From Verrucomicrobiota bacterium (GTDB lineage: Bacteria; Verrucomicrobiota; Verrucomicrobiia; Chthoniobacterales; UBA10450), in assembly GCA_003218395.1 (NCBI GenBank), contig QHNJ01000009.1:1-41224 (forward strand): DNA of 41,224 nucleotides, written 5' to 3'. Every line of letters begins with the position of its first letter. The stretch's first letter is position 1. Of the stretch, positions 16,593 through 25,871 are shown piece after piece. Below the pieces are notes generated by a model, which was given only the letters and a program-made list of their open reading frames with translations, ran no database searches and was not told where the DNA came from. The translations under genes and the position numbers were made by a program.

Positions 16593-17663
16593 TTCATCAA
16601 CCGCTTCGCGGATGTCGTCGAGCGTCACGTCGTTGGTGATGTGCGCGGTGCCGATGCGTGGCGTAACAATAAACCGAATGTGTCCGCTCTCGATTTTTTT
16701 GTCGTACGGAAGGGCAGCGAAAATCTTTTCGCGCGGAAAATTCGGCGGCAATTGGGTCGGTAAATCGAACCTCCGTAAAAGATCGACAATTGCATCCCGC
16801 TGATTGGGCGGTAGTCCGGCCTTCTTAATTGAGATGGCGCATGCCGCAACAATTCCGAGACTTACCGCTTCACCATGAAGAAATTTCCGGTAATTTCCGG
16901 CGCGCTCAATTGCGTGACCGACGGTGTGCCCGAAATTGAGAATAGCTCGCTCGCCAGTACGATCGCGCTCGTCGCGCGCGACGATTGCCGATTTAATCTT
17001 GATGTTGCGCTTGATGAGTAGCGCAAGTTTGGAACTTGCACTCTCATTGGCGCGCAACTTGGGCTGTTGCGCAAGTATTTCGAACATTTCGCGATCGGCG
17101 ATAATGCCGTGCTTGATGATCTCCGCGAAGCCTTGATTGAACTCGCGCCCAGGCAGCGTCTTCAGAACATCGACATCATCGATCACGAGTGATGGATGAT
17201 GCACTGCGCCGATTAGGTTTTTCCCGTCAGCCGCGTTGACCCCGGTTTTTCCGCCAATCGAGCTGTCCACCATGGCGAGCAGCGTGGTGGGAATCTGGAC
17301 GTGCGGAATGCCACGATGATAAATCGCCGCGACAAATCCGGAAATGTCGCCAATCATCCCCCCGCCCAGGCCAATAACAAACGACTGTCGGTCGAGCCCC
17401 GCAGTGATCATTCGGTCGCAGATCGCGCCAGCTTGCTCAAGCGTCTTAGATTTTTCGCCCGCTGGGATTGTGATCACCATTGACCTAAATTCGGCTGACG
17501 TTAGGCTTTGTTTTAAGACGTCAGCATATTCCGGAGCGATATTTGTATCCGAAACAATGACGCATTGGCCGAAGAGCCCGAGTGCCCGACACCTTTTCCC
17601 GGTCTGCGGCAACAACTGCTTACCGATTAGGATGCGCCCGGTACCGGTACGCACAGAGATCAT
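16587..17663 (-). CDS. aroB: 3-dehydroquinate synthase
   Basis: 358 residues, usual length. It converts DAHP to 3-dehydroquinate, the second step of the shikimate pathway, using NAD and zinc. Visible motifs are IGLGGGMIGDISGFVAA (NAD site), RGIPHVQIPTTLLAMVDSS, GKTGVNAADGKNLIGA, and the zinc-ligand regions QGFAEIIKHG, LNFGHTVGHAIE and LHGEAVSLG. It is cytoplasmic. The stop is TAG inside the palindromic element at 16541-16592. The prepilin-like gene starts upstream on the same strand with a 13-base gap. Confidence 0.96.
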   Translation of the reverse strand: MISVRTGTGRILIGKQLLPQTGKRCRALGLFGQCVIVSDTNIAPEYADVLKQSLTSAEFRSMVITIPAGEKSKTLEQAGAICDRMITAGLDRQSFVIGLGGGMIGDISGFVAAIYHRGIPHVQIPTTLLAMVDSSIGGKTGVNAADGKNLIGAVHHPSLVIDDVDVLKTLPGREFNQGFAEIIKHGIIADREMFEILAQQPKLRANESASSKLALLIKRNIKIKSAIVARDERDRTGERAILNFGHTVGHAIERAGNYRKFLHGEAVSLGIVAACAISIKKAGLPPNQRDAIVDLLRRFDLPTQLPPNFPREKIFAALPYDKKIESGHIRFIVTPRIGTAHITNDVTLDDIREAVDEL

Positions 17664-17676
17664 GCGAACGCGTTTG

Positions 17677-18351
17677 TTACTTCGTTGGATTCCAGTGTTT
17701 CTGACCGAGCGGATCTGACATGGTGTCTTTGAAGGAGCCTAGCTCCGGGCTGGCGCTGGGACCGAATGTCATGGTTTCGGCATGTAAGTCGCAGAATAGC
17801 GCATTAATTTGCGTGCCATTGCGTTGCGGACCGATTGTCATCCCCGCGCCTCCTCCGACAGCTAGATTGGGTACATTTGTGGCAATGCCCGTCCATGAAC
17901 TAGCTAGTGCAGGATTTCCTGAGTACCTGGGCGCCATCAGTATCGTCGACGCCGGAGAGACCACCTGTGCCGTGTTGCCATTTATCAAGTCGTACATGTT
18001 TTGGTTAATACCGTAACTGACCGGCGCAGTGTCCGTTTCAGAAGCGGCTCGCGTGTCAAAAGGCGACTGGAAAACTCTTCTGGTCGCGATGTATTTCGGG
18101 TAAATGACCGGGTTTGCGTTCGTGCCAGTGCCAGGCGCAGCATTTATTACCGGAAGAATGTCATCCTTGTCGTTAAGGTATGTTTGCATCGCAAGTCCGA
18201 TCTGGCGCAGATTGCTCATGTCCTTTGTCGCTTTCGCGCGCTCGATAACGCCGGAGGAAACAGAGACCACAAGCGCGCCGAGAATGATGATGATTGCCGT
18301 TACGACGAGCAATTCGATCAGCGTGAAGGCGCGGAAACAATTCTTGGCCAT
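17677..18351 (-). CDS. Prepilin-like (type II secretion/pseudopilin) protein
   Basis: 224 residues. An N-terminal type IV prepilin signature FTLIELLVVTAIIIILGALV with Glu at position +5 follows MAKNCFRA, where the residue before the cut is Ala rather than the usual Gly. A helix (ERAKATKDMSNLRQIGLAMQTYLND) follows, then a beta-rich head with NALFCDLHAETM and a final LGQKHWNPTK. This matches the large prepilin-like families of Verrucomicrobia and Planctomycetes, whose function is mostly unknown. The TTG at 18363 is an alternative start. It precedes aroB, probably without functional linkage. Confidence 0.85.
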   Translation of the reverse strand: MAKNCFRAFTLIELLVVTAIIIILGALVVSVSSGVIERAKATKDMSNLRQIGLAMQTYLNDKDDILPVINAAPGTGTNANPVIYPKYIATRRVFQSPFDTRAASETDTAPVSYGINQNMYDLINGNTAQVVSPASTILMAPRYSGNPALASSWTGIATNVPNLAVGGGAGMTIGPQRNGTQINALFCDLHAETMTFGPSASPELGSFKDTMSDPLGQKHWNPTK

Positions 18352-18537
18352 CCGTCTTTTCAATTGAGCGTCACGATATTGGTTCCTGCCAGAGAATGAA
18401 AGCGAAAAAGCCTACATACATCGGAAGGGACGAAGAGGGGGAACTGCGAATCTTTCATAGCAATGGTTGCCTTTGAGTTTCATCCTCACGGCGCAAGATT
18501 GCTTGACAATACGTTGGTCATTTTGTGTACGTAGTCC

Positions 18538-18975
18538 ATGCCCGACCCAACTGATCCGAGCCAACCACCGCCACCAAGTCCCGAACCCGAGCCCAGCGGA
18601 GCATCCACATCGACCGGTTTACCGTCGAACGTGGCTGCCGCCATCGCCTGCATTCCACTGATCGGCGGCATCATTTTTTATATTCTCGAAAAGCGCGACA
18701 GCTTCGTCCGTTTTTACGCAATGCAGTCGATCATCTTTGGCTGCGCGTGGTTTCTCTTTAACATTGTCTCGGCGGTCGTGCATGCCGTGTTTGGCGCAAT
18801 TCCGGGTATCGGTGGTATCCTCGTATTTTTCTGGGCAGTCATCGCGGCGCTCGTGCATCTGGCGTTTCTGGTGATCATGATCATTACTATCGTAAAAGCG
18901 TTCACGGGCGTCCGCTGGGATATCCCGTACATCGGGCCGATTGCGCGCAAACAAGTGGAAGGTTCCGCACCGTAA
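18538..18975 (+). CDS. DUF4870-family small membrane protein
   Basis: 145 residues. A Pro-rich cytoplasmic N-terminus (residues 1-28) precedes hydrophobic segments: AAAIACIPLIGGIIFYIL, IIFGCAWFLFNIVSAVVHAVF, and a long ILVFFWAVIAALVHLAFLVIMIITIV. The motif RFYAMQSIIFG after the first helix and the ending YIGPIARKQ are typical of the DUF4870/Tic20-like group. Function is unknown in the family. It is convergent with holA across the palindromic element at 18980. Confidence 0.82.
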   Translation: MPDPTDPSQPPPPSPEPEPSGASTSTGLPSNVAAAIACIPLIGGIIFYILEKRDSFVRFYAMQSIIFGCAWFLFNIVSAVVHAVFGAIPGIGGILVFFWAVIAALVHLAFLVIMIITIVKAFTGVRWDIPYIGPIARKQVEGSAP

Positions 18976-18979
18976 AAAT

Positions 18980-19030
18980 GTGGGAGGGACCTTGGTGTCC
19001 CGATCATCGCGGCACTAAGGCCGCTCTCAC
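18980..19030. repeat. Three-way-junction palindromic element, copy 3 (holds the holA stop)
   Basis: Outer arms GTGGGAG (18980-18986) and CTCTCAC (19024-19030), one mismatch. Internal hairpins GGGAC/GTCCC (18986-19001) and GCGGC/GCCGC (19009-19024). The last codons and the TGA of holA lie within it, and the DUF4870 gene stops five bases before it, so it may terminate both transcripts. Confidence 0.75.
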
Positions 19031-20272
19031 ATTGTCTGTCCCGAGCAATTTCACGACAACCTCGGTTAAAATCAGCTCATGGTCGAGCTGCGTGGTGACG
19101 AGCTGAAGATTTGCCTCGAGACACGCCTGCATAGCTTCAATCAATTGTTTGGTCTCGAACTGATGCGCATGCTGCGCTGCGATCCCCAACGCGTAGGCAT
19201 TGATCGAACCATCTTTCTTGCGAGGTAAGTGATCTGTCGCCCCAGCGGGCAAGCGGTTGATTGCAGAGATAAATTGGAATGGCGAGTGCGGGCAGGCGAG
19301 GCGATGACGTTCCATCAAGTCGTTGGCGAGTAGCAAATTTCGGAGCGTTGGAACGATCGCAACGAGTAAAATACCGATGGCACTTTCGCCTTGATCCAAT
19401 AATCGTCGCACAAGTCTAAGCGCGAGTTCCAGGTCGCGTGTCGCCAGCGCATTGCTTAACTCGAAAATGACACCCGCCCTGGAAAGCGGCACCAGGTCCC
19501 GGACAAGATCGACGGTAACTCGTGGCACAGGCGCCTTCTGTGGCACGGCCATCTTGGCTGTGGGACTGGCGGGCATCGTGCCTGCCGGTTCGGAGTCAGC
19601 AGGCGAGACGCTCGCTTGCCCCACAGGCTGGAAGCCCGTGCTACGGCCGCCCACGAGAAAGATGTCGATTTTCTCCAGTTCGTTCTCGATCTGGCGTGTA
19701 TCACCGCCAGTTAGCAGCACGAAAAGATCAAGCGCTTCGTCATCGAATTGCAGTTTTCGTTTTTTCGCGCGGCTTCGAACGATCTCGCTGGCTTCCTCCT
19801 CCCAGCCGCTCCGGCTGGAATCAAACCGATCGAAAATTTGCAACTCCGCCCGTTTGACCAGCAACCGATAAAACGAGCGACGCTTGTCCACTTCGGTGGC
19901 GCTGATCAGAAAGGTCACGTCAGAGCCGAGGCCGTTTTCGATCAGGTCTGATAATTCCTCGAGCGCGAACTGAACGCTTGTGGCGCAGCTGAGCTGGGTG
20001 TCGCCGAGAAAATTCGCGCTCTTCAACCACACGACCTTTGTGCTGCCGAAGAAAGGCAACGTTTGCAGCGCCTCGATTGTCGATCTTATGCGCGCCGCCG
20101 CCTGGTCGGCGTTTTCGGCCACGCCATCAACGATTTCCAATCCGAAATCGCCCGCCTCTGGCGGTGTCAGGCTGGTCGCGAGGTCGGAGGCCACGCGTTT
20201 GACTTCGCTTTCGTCCGAGCCCATCACCGCATAGAGATTGCCAGTTGCCGTTTTTGTTTTTGTTTTCGGCAT
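19004..20272 (-). CDS. holA: DNA polymerase III subunit delta with inserted palindromic element
   Basis: 422 residues from the ATG at 20272 (MPKTKTKTATGNLYAVMG), longer than the ~340 of E. coli. It is the clamp-loader arm that opens the beta sliding clamp. The order fits: NLYAVMGSDESEVKR, LPFFGSTKVVWLKSANFL near 72-90, the sensor/linker EALDLFVLLTGGDTRQIENELEK, and a C-terminal helical collar with LLDQGESAIGILLVAIVPTLRNLL. Residues about 210-244 do not fit the family and are encoded by an exactly 105-base palindromic element (19540-19644). The ending lies in another element (18980-19030). uvrB lies upstream on the same strand. Confidence 0.85.
   Translation of the reverse strand: MPKTKTKTATGNLYAVMGSDESEVKRVASDLATSLTPPEAGDFGLEIVDGVAENADQAAARIRSTIEALQTLPFFGSTKVVWLKSANFLGDTQLSCATSVQFALEELSDLIENGLGSDVTFLISATEVDKRRSFYRLLVKRAELQIFDRFDSSRSGWEEEASEIVRSRAKKRKLQFDDEALDLFVLLTGGDTRQIENELEKIDIFLVGGRSTGFQPVGQASVSPADSEPAGTMPASPTAKMAVPQKAPVPRVTVDLVRDLVPLSRAGVIFELSNALATRDLELALRLVRRLLDQGESAIGILLVAIVPTLRNLLLANDLMERHRLACPHSPFQFISAINRLPAGATDHLPRKKDGSINAYALGIAAQHAHQFETKQLIEAMQACLEANLQLVTTQLDHELILTEVVVKLLGTDNVRAALVPR
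19540..19644. repeat. Three-way-junction palindromic element, copy 4 (in frame in holA)
   Basis: Exactly 105 bases (35 codons). Its ends are imperfect inverted repeats, GTGGCACGGCCATCTTGGCT and the reverse complement of GTAGCACGGGCTTCCAGCCT, about 20 of 27 positions matching. Two short hairpins lie within: GGCA/TGCC around TCG (19572-19582, extendable) and GCGAG/CTCGC around ACG (19603-19615). On the coding strand it encodes STGFQPVGQASVSPADSEPA and onward. Confidence 0.75.
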
Positions 20273-20339
20273 TGGAGATTTCTTCGCACGCGGGGCGAGG
20301 ATTACAAGATTGGGTCGTTCGAGCGCGGATTTGGGGAGC

Positions 20340-20356
20340 ACAGGCTGCCAGCCTGT
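20340..20356. repeat. Short perfect hairpin upstream of holA
   Basis: ACAGGCT/AGCCTGT around GCC, about 70 bases upstream of the holA start and 45 bases past the uvrB end. Its bases echo the STGFQP-coding half of the element inside holA (CCAGCCTGTG), so it may be a partial copy of that repeat. Confidence 0.55.
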
Positions 20357-20400
20357 TGTCGATGGCGGCTTGCTGATGACTCCCTACGCGCCCCAGAAAT

Positions 20401-22722
20401 TCAGACGCGCGAGCGCCGGCGGCCCGCGTTGCGCGTGTATTTCACCAGCCTTCGTTTCGGTTCGATCCTAGTGATGCCAGCGCCACTTTTCACTTCCATG
20501 ATTTGATCCCGTAAAAGCGCCGCGCGCTCGAATTCGAGATTGGCCGACGCTCGCTGCATTTCATCCTCTAGTTCGCGCAGCAGCTCGGTTATGTTGAAAT
20601 CGCCGCCGGCTTCCTGAATGACGGAAGCGGCGATTTCGCGTCCGCGCAAAATTGTGTGCAAACTCTCTTGCACGGCGCGCCGAACGGTTTGCGGCGTGAT
20701 GCCGTGCTTTTCGTTGTATTCCATCTGCCTGGCGCGTCGGTATTCCGATATCGACATCAGCGCTTCCATGCTTTGCGTGACCTGATCGGCGAAGAGCACG
20801 ACTTCGCCGTTCACATGCCGCGCCGCGCGTCCCGCCGTCTGGATTAGGGAAGTTTGGCTGCGCAAGAAACCTTCCTTGTCCGCATCGAGAATGCAGACGA
20901 GCGAGACTTCTGGAAGATCGAGACCTTCGCGGAGCAAATTGATCCCGACTAGGATGTCGAAATCAGCCGCGCGCAGCCCACGCAAAATTTCGACGCGCTC
21001 TATCGTGTCGATGTCGCTGTGGAGATAGCGCACCTTCAATCCGACATCTCGCAGATAATCTGCCAGATCTTCGGCTGTTCGTTTCGTCAGCGTTGTCACG
21101 AGAACTCGCTGGTTCCTTTCGACACGCTGACGGCAGAGCTCGATTGTGTCGTCGATCTGATGCTTTAACGGCTTTAGCGTGATTTTTGGATCGAGCAGCC
21201 CGGTAGGACGAATGATCTGTTCGATCACGAGCGCCGCCCCCGCCGTGCGAACGTCGAATTTTCCCGGTGGCTCGTCGGTACGCGAGAGCACTTTTTCTGG
21301 GGAGCGCACGCGCCATCGCTTGCTGTTTGACGCGCCTCGCGTCAAACTCTCTTTTCTCGATTTATGCGCAGAAGGACCATCCGGGGAGGCGCCGGATGGA
21401 GTACGCGAGGGCGCATGCGCTCCCCGATCCGATTTTCCGGGCAGCACGAATGGAATGGGCTCATCTTGCCCGATCCGCTGTCGCTTGTGCGGAACGTAGC
21501 CCTCATTTTCGACCACGCTGTTTTGAATTTCGAATTCCGCCGGTGTGGCGCTCACGTAAATGAGCTGATTCGTCATCTTCATGAATTCGTCGAAATTGAG
21601 CGGCCGATTATCGAGCGCGCTAGGCAAACGAAATCCGTACTCGACCAGCACGGTTTTGCGCGAGCGATCGCCTTCGTACATGCCACCGATCTGCGGAATC
21701 GTGGCGTGCGATTCATCGATCACCACGAGAAAATCTTTCGGGAAGAAATCGATGATTGTGTATGGCTTCGATCCGGGTGGCCGTCCCGATAAATGCCGCG
21801 AATAGTTTTCAATCCCGTTGCAGAAGCCCATTTCCTGCAACATTTCGAGATCGTACTCCGTGCGCATTTTCAGCCGCTGGGCTTCGAGAAGTTTGTTCTG
21901 CGATTCCAGCACTTTGATTCGATCTTCCAGCTCCGCGCGAATCGTGCGCAGCGCTCGATTCAATTTGTCCGCCGGTGTCACGAATTGTTTCGCAGGATAG
22001 AACGTGATCACACTAAGCGATTCACGCGCGTGACCGGTTAAAGGATCGAAGCGCGTGATCGCATCGACTTCGTCGCCGAAGAACTCGATGCGGATCGCTT
22101 CCTCATCCGCGGTCGCCGGATAAATCTCGACGATATCGCCGCGAACACGGAACCTGCCGCGCGCAAAATTGATGTCGTTGCGCTCGTATAACATGTCAAC
22201 CAAACGACCGAGCACGGCTTCGCGACTGATCTGCTTGCCCCGTTTTACTGTTAGCAGCATGTTCAAGTAATCTTCCGGCGATGTGATGCCGTAGATGCAT
22301 GAGACGCTTGCTACCACGATCGTGTCACGGCGTGAAAGCAGCGCGCTGGTCGCAGCGAGCCGCAAACGCTCGATCTCTTCGTTAATCGACGAGTCTTTCT
22401 CGATGTAGGTGTCGGAGCGAGGAATGTAAGCTTCCGGCTGGTAATAATCGAAGTAGCTGACGAAATACTCGACCGCGTTGCGCGGGAAAAATTGCTTGAA
22501 TTCGGAGTAAAGTTGCGCGGCGAGCGTTTTGTTGTGCGAAATAACAAGCGTCGGCCGATCAAGCTCCCGGATCACATTGGCGATCGTGAACGTTTTTCCA
22601 GAACCGGTCACGCCGAGCAATGTCTGGTGACGGTTCCCCGCTTCGACCGACTTGAGCAGCTTGGCGATCGCCTGGCCCTGGTCGCCCCGTGGCTTGTAAT
22701 TCGATTCGAGGTGAAACGGCAT
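20401..22722 (-). CDS. uvrB: Excinuclease ABC subunit B with inserted palindromic element
   Basis: 773 residues; UvrB is usually 660-700. It is the damage-verifying helicase-like subunit of nucleotide excision repair. Walker A GVTGSGKT is at 37-44, the damage-inserting hairpin lies near [20 protein letters not shown], then [50 protein letters not shown] and [11 protein letters not shown]. The C-terminal UVR motif is [20 protein letters not shown]. Between EFEIQNS and [10 protein letters not shown], where most UvrB proteins join directly, there are about 90 extra residues. Part of these (about 433-475) is encoded by a 127-base palindrome; the remainder may be a lineage loop. The frame is intact, so the protein is presumably functional. 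Confidence 0.95.
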   Translation of the reverse strand: MPFHLESNYKPRGDQGQAIAKLLKSVEAGNRHQTLLGVTGSGKTFTIANVIRELDRPTLVISHNKTLAAQLYSEFKQFFPRNAVEYFVSYFDYYQPEAYIPRSDTYIEKDSSINEEIERLRLAATSALLSRRDTIVVASVSCIYGITSPEDYLNMLLTVKRGKQISREAVLGRLVDMLYERNDINFARGRFRVRGDIVEIYPATADEEAIRIEFFGDEVDAITRFDPLTGHARESLSVITFYPAKQFVTPADKLNRALRTIRAELEDRIKVLESQNKLLEAQRLKMRTEYDLEMLQEMGFCNGIENYSRHLSGRPPGSKPYTIIDFFPKDFLVVIDESHATIPQIGGMYEGDRSRKTVLVEYGFRLPSALDNRPLNFDEFMKMTNQLIYVSATPAEFEIQNSVVENEGYVPHKRQRIGQDEPIPFVLPGKSDRGAHAPSRTPSGASPDGPSAHKSRKESLTRGASNSKRWRVRSPEKVLSRTDEPPGKFDVRTAGAALVIEQIIRPTGLLDPKITLKPLKHQIDDTIELCRQRVERNQRVLVTTLTKRTAEDLADYLRDVGLKVRYLHSDIDTIERVEILRGLRAADFDILVGINLLREGLDLPEVSLVCILDADKEGFLRSQTSLIQTAGRAARHVNGEVVLFADQVTQSMEALMSISEYRRARQMEYNEKHGITPQTVRRAVQESLHTILRGREIAASVIQEAGGDFNITELLRELEDEMQRASANLEFERAALLRDQIMEVKSGAGITRIEPKRRLVKYTRNAGRRRSRV
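21299..21425. repeat. Three-way-junction palindromic element, copy 5 (in frame in uvrB)
   Basis: Ends are inverted repeats: GGGGAGCGCACGCGCC (21299-21314) against GGGGAGCGCATGCGCC read from 21425 inward, with one mismatch, and the match continues with TCGC. Two hairpins lie inside: TTTGACGCG/CGCGTCAAA around CCT (21326-21346) and CATCCGG/CCGGATG (21378-21398). The coding strand reads [20 protein letters not shown] and onward. Confidence 0.85.
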
Positions 22723-22927
22723 CCATCATTCTAGCATAAGATCGGCAATGAAGTCCGACCCCAGGGTGCGATTATCTTGCCGAATCCTCATATTGGACAA
22801 TCGTGCCGGCAGTATGGCTGTATGTCGGAACCGATGGCGAAGGCGCTCGCCTTGTCGGGCTTTTTCATGCTATATGCCGGTGGACCGCTTGTGATCTCGA
22901 AGGAATTAGTGACAGAGCTAGCGCGAT

Positions 22928-24109
22928 ATGTCGGCTGAACTTCAGCCAGGCGTTCAATTGGAGATTGGTCACGTCTTGTTCATGGACGTGGTTGGTTATT
23001 CGAAACTGCTGCTCGACGAGCAGCGTGAGCTCCAACAACAACTGACTCAAATCGTCCGAAACACCGAGCAGGTCCGCGCTGCGGAATCGGCGGGCAAACT
23101 GATTCGGATTCCCACTGGAGATGGAATGGCGCTCGTTTTCTTTAACAGCCCGGAAACGCCAGTTCGCTGCGCGATCGAGATCGCCAAAAAGCTAAAAGAA
23201 CATCCTGAGCTGAGACTGCGGATGGGTATTCACAGTGGACCGGTCAACGAGGTTCGAGATGTCAACGATCAGGTCAACATTGCTGGAGCCGGGATCAATA
23301 CTGCGCAGCGGGTGATGGACTGCGGAGATGCAGGACACATTCTTCTCTCCCGACATGTCGCCGACGATCTGAAGCACTACCGACAATGGCAGCCGCAGCT
23401 GCATGACTTGGGCGAGTGCGCGGTCAAACACGGCGAGCGCGTCAATGTGGTCAATCTCTACAGTGGAGAACTGGGCAATCCACAATTACCGGAAAAATTC
23501 AGACGAGGCAAACGCTGGAAAATGCTGCGACCGAGGTCAACCTCCGGACGGGATGGGGGAGCGGCGATAGGCCGTTGGGCCTTTATTGCTGTGGCCGTTG
23601 CGATCATTGGCGCGGTTGCCGTTGGTGTTCCGCTTTTTTTTCACCGGCTAGCGATTAAATCGGAAAACGCTTCTCTTTCGAAGTCCTCTCCTTTTCCCGC
23701 GTCGGCGATTCCGGAGAAAAGTATTGCTGTGCTCCCATTCGAAAACCGGAGCGATGAAAAGCAGAACGCTTATTTTGCGGATGGAGTGCAGAACGAAATT
23801 CTGACCGATCTCGCCAAAATTGCAGATTTAAGAGTGATCAGTCGCACCAGCGTCATGCAATACAAAAGCGGGGCGGAGCGAAACGTCCGTGAGATTGGTC
23901 AACAACTTGGGGTGGCACATCTGCTGGAGGGAAGCGTTCAGCGATCCGGCAACCGCGTCAGAGTAACAGCTCAGCTCATCGATGCCCGGTCAGATGTGCA
24001 ACAGTGGGCAGAGCGCTACGATCGTGATCTAGGAAAAAGCGCGCGTCGAAGAGATACCGACAGCGAACACGGACGCATACGTGTTCTATTTGCGGGCGAA
24101 CCAGATTGA
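22928..24109 (+). CDS. Class III nucleotidyl cyclase/TolB-like/TPR protein, N-terminal part (broken)
   Basis: Residues about 10-170 form a class III cyclase domain: metal Asp in VLFMDVVGYSKLL, second Asp in IPTGDGMALVFF, and the transition-state Asn and Arg in GINTAQRVMDCGDAGHIL, so activity is possible (cAMP or cGMP from the triphosphate). A linker and one membrane helix (AFIAVAVAIIGAVAVGVPLF, ~217-237) follow, then a TolB-like domain beginning KSIAVLPFENRS. After AERYDRDLG near residue 369 the frame ends in arginine-rich nonsense; roughly 25 codons that paralogues have here (FAI-x-SEIA region) are missing. The TPR part continues at 24036 in another frame. Confidence 0.85.
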   Translation: MSAELQPGVQLEIGHVLFMDVVGYSKLLLDEQRELQQQLTQIVRNTEQVRAAESAGKLIRIPTGDGMALVFFNSPETPVRCAIEIAKKLKEHPELRLRMGIHSGPVNEVRDVNDQVNIAGAGINTAQRVMDCGDAGHILLSRHVADDLKHYRQWQPQLHDLGECAVKHGERVNVVNLYSGELGNPQLPEKFRRGKRWKMLRPRSTSGRDGGAAIGRWAFIAVAVAIIGAVAVGVPLFFHRLAIKSENASLSKSSPFPASAIPEKSIAVLPFENRSDEKQNAYFADGVQNEILTDLAKIADLRVISRTSVMQYKSGAERNVREIGQQLGVAHLLEGSVQRSGNRVRVTAQLIDARSDVQQWAERYDRDLGKSARRRDTDSEHGRIRVLFAGEPD

Positions 24110-25304
24110 GCGGAATCCGGACACGCTGCTCGAGGATTACAAAGCCGCCGAGCAACTTTACATGCAAGCGATTGAGCTCGATCCCAAGTTCGCGCTCGCC
24201 CACGCGCACCTTGCATCGACCTGCGCAGAGATTTTCCATTTTGACGAGCCGACCGAAGTTTGGAGAACGAAAGCCTACACCGAAGCGGAAATTGCTCTGC
24301 GCCTCCAACCGAACCTGCCAGAAGCACACTTTGCACTTGGTCAATGCATTTACTGGATGGATCAGGATTATGAGCGCGCTCTCGAACAATTCGAGATCGC
24401 TTCTCGCTTATCGCCGAGCAACGGAGACATTGGCCGGTTGATCGCGGCGATTAAACGCCGGCAGGGCAAATGGGAACAATCGCTCGAAGCGTACGAAAGG
24501 GTTGCGAAGATCGATCCGCAAAATCCGAATACCGTCCGCGAACTTTTCTTTACGCTCACGGCGATGCGTCGCTGGCCCGAAGCTGCCAAATGGGGCGAAC
24601 GAATGCGCGCAATTGCTCCGGCGTCGCTCGTCGCCAAAATTCAAAGCGGTTATGTCGATTTCTGGTGGAAAGGCGACACGCGCCTGCTCAAATCATTACT
24701 CAGCCAGGTGCCGGCAGGAACTGATCCAGACGGCGTGATAACGTCGTGCCGGTGGGACGTGGCCATGATCGACCGCGATTTTGTCGCGGCGCGCACGGCT
24801 TTGCAAAGCTGCGGCCTGAACGAGGTCTCCTACACGACTGGGAGCGCAACACCGAAGAGTTTTCTCCAAGGCTTGATCGAGCTGGCCGAAGGCAAACAGG
24901 CGCAGGCTCAGAAATTCTTTGAATTAGCGCAGCCGAATTTTGAAAAAGCGGTCGAGGAGGCGCCCTTGAGCGCTGATCGTCACGCCAATCTCGGTTGGTT
25001 CTACGCGTTTGCAGGTCGAAAGGACGAAGCTATTCGCGAAGGGAAACGCGCAGTGGAATTAAAGCCTGAGTCGAAAGATGCCTTAGATGGCGCGATCATG
25101 AATTGCTACCTCGCGCTGATCTACGCTCGTGTCGGCGAAAACGATCTTGCGATTCCGGTTATCGAACGATTGCTAAAAACGCGGGGCGCGGTCGACAGTG
25201 CCGATTACAGCATCACGATTAACGACCTGAAATATCGTTGGGAATGGGACCCGATTCGGAAGGATCCGCGTTTTCAGAAATTGATTACGAACAACGCGCT
25301 GTAA
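24081..25304 (+). CDS. Cyclase/TolB-like/TPR protein, C-terminal TPR part
   Basis: Reading this frame back to 24036 gives KARVEEIPTANTDAY, which in relatives follows the TolB-like domain. The annotated part starts at GTG 24081 with FYLRANQIERNPDTLLEDY and contains several TPR units (LYMQAIELDPKFALAHAHLA, AEIALRLQPNLPEAHFALG, LEQFEIASRLSPSNG, EAYERVAKIDPQNPNT, AVEEAPLSADRHANLGWFYA). It ends with KYRWEWDPIRKDPRFQKL, the shared C-terminal motif of this protein type. It is the sensor or scaffold half of the cyclase protein at 22928, separated from it by a deletion. Confidence 0.8.
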   Translation: MFYLRANQIERNPDTLLEDYKAAEQLYMQAIELDPKFALAHAHLASTCAEIFHFDEPTEVWRTKAYTEAEIALRLQPNLPEAHFALGQCIYWMDQDYERALEQFEIASRLSPSNGDIGRLIAAIKRRQGKWEQSLEAYERVAKIDPQNPNTVRELFFTLTAMRRWPEAAKWGERMRAIAPASLVAKIQSGYVDFWWKGDTRLLKSLLSQVPAGTDPDGVITSCRWDVAMIDRDFVAARTALQSCGLNEVSYTTGSATPKSFLQGLIELAEGKQAQAQKFFELAQPNFEKAVEEAPLSADRHANLGWFYAFAGRKDEAIREGKRAVELKPESKDALDGAIMNCYLALIYARVGENDLAIPVIERLLKTRGAVDSADYSITINDLKYRWEWDPIRKDPRFQKLITNNAL

Positions 25305-25335
25305 GCAGGTGGCTGGCCGGGATGAATTATTATAG

Positions 25336-25704
25336 TTAGGGAATCGGAGTGAGATTGGCGTGGCAAATCCATTGCCAGCCGCTCGCTCCTTTTTTCCAGA
25401 CACTCAAACGCGGCGCTGGCTTCGTCGGCAATCGCTCCAGATCGATCGTTTCCTGCGCCGAAATCATATACGTAACCACAATGTTGTCGCCGTTCACGGC
25501 CGATTTAAGATCGCTCAATGCCGTCTCGCCGACGTTCAAGTTCTTGATTAACGATATTTCCGCAGCCCGATCACGCGCGCCATCGGGATGAACGGACTGA
25601 AAACCGTCAGCGATTTTACTTTCCACCGCTTTCCAATTCTTCGCCTTGATGTCTTCCCACATCTGTTTTTCCATCTTTTCGCCGTCGTTGGTTGTTTGGT
25701 CCAT
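25336..25704 (-). CDS. NTF2-like (DUF4440/SnoaL-type) protein
   Basis: 122 residues with a compact alpha+beta cone-like pattern: a helix MEKQMWEDIKAKNWKAVESK, GFQSVHPDGARDRAAEISLI, a strand NIVVTYMISAQETI, and a final LSVWKKGASGWQWICHAN strand. These match the DUF4440 type, often extracytoplasmic in relatives. Here no signal peptide is present and TGA blocks the frame just upstream, so the N-terminus may have been lost. It sits between two cyclase/TPR genes on the opposite strand, convergent with the first (31-base gap). Confidence 0.75.
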   Translation of the reverse strand: MDQTTNDGEKMEKQMWEDIKAKNWKAVESKIADGFQSVHPDGARDRAAEISLIKNLNVGETALSDLKSAVNGDNIVVTYMISAQETIDLERLPTKPAPRLSVWKKGASGWQWICHANLTPIP

Positions 25705-25871
25705 TTTCGATCAGTACTATCGGGCTGCTGTACCTGTCAAACTTCAAATCTGTGGACTGCCAATCGCGGAGGAAATACGAGCCTTGATCCGACCGATTCC
25801 GTCGCCTAGCAGGAGTCCTGGCGTTCCATTGACCGCCGTTAGGGCAGTGCGATTCTGCGTAGGTTGATTTG

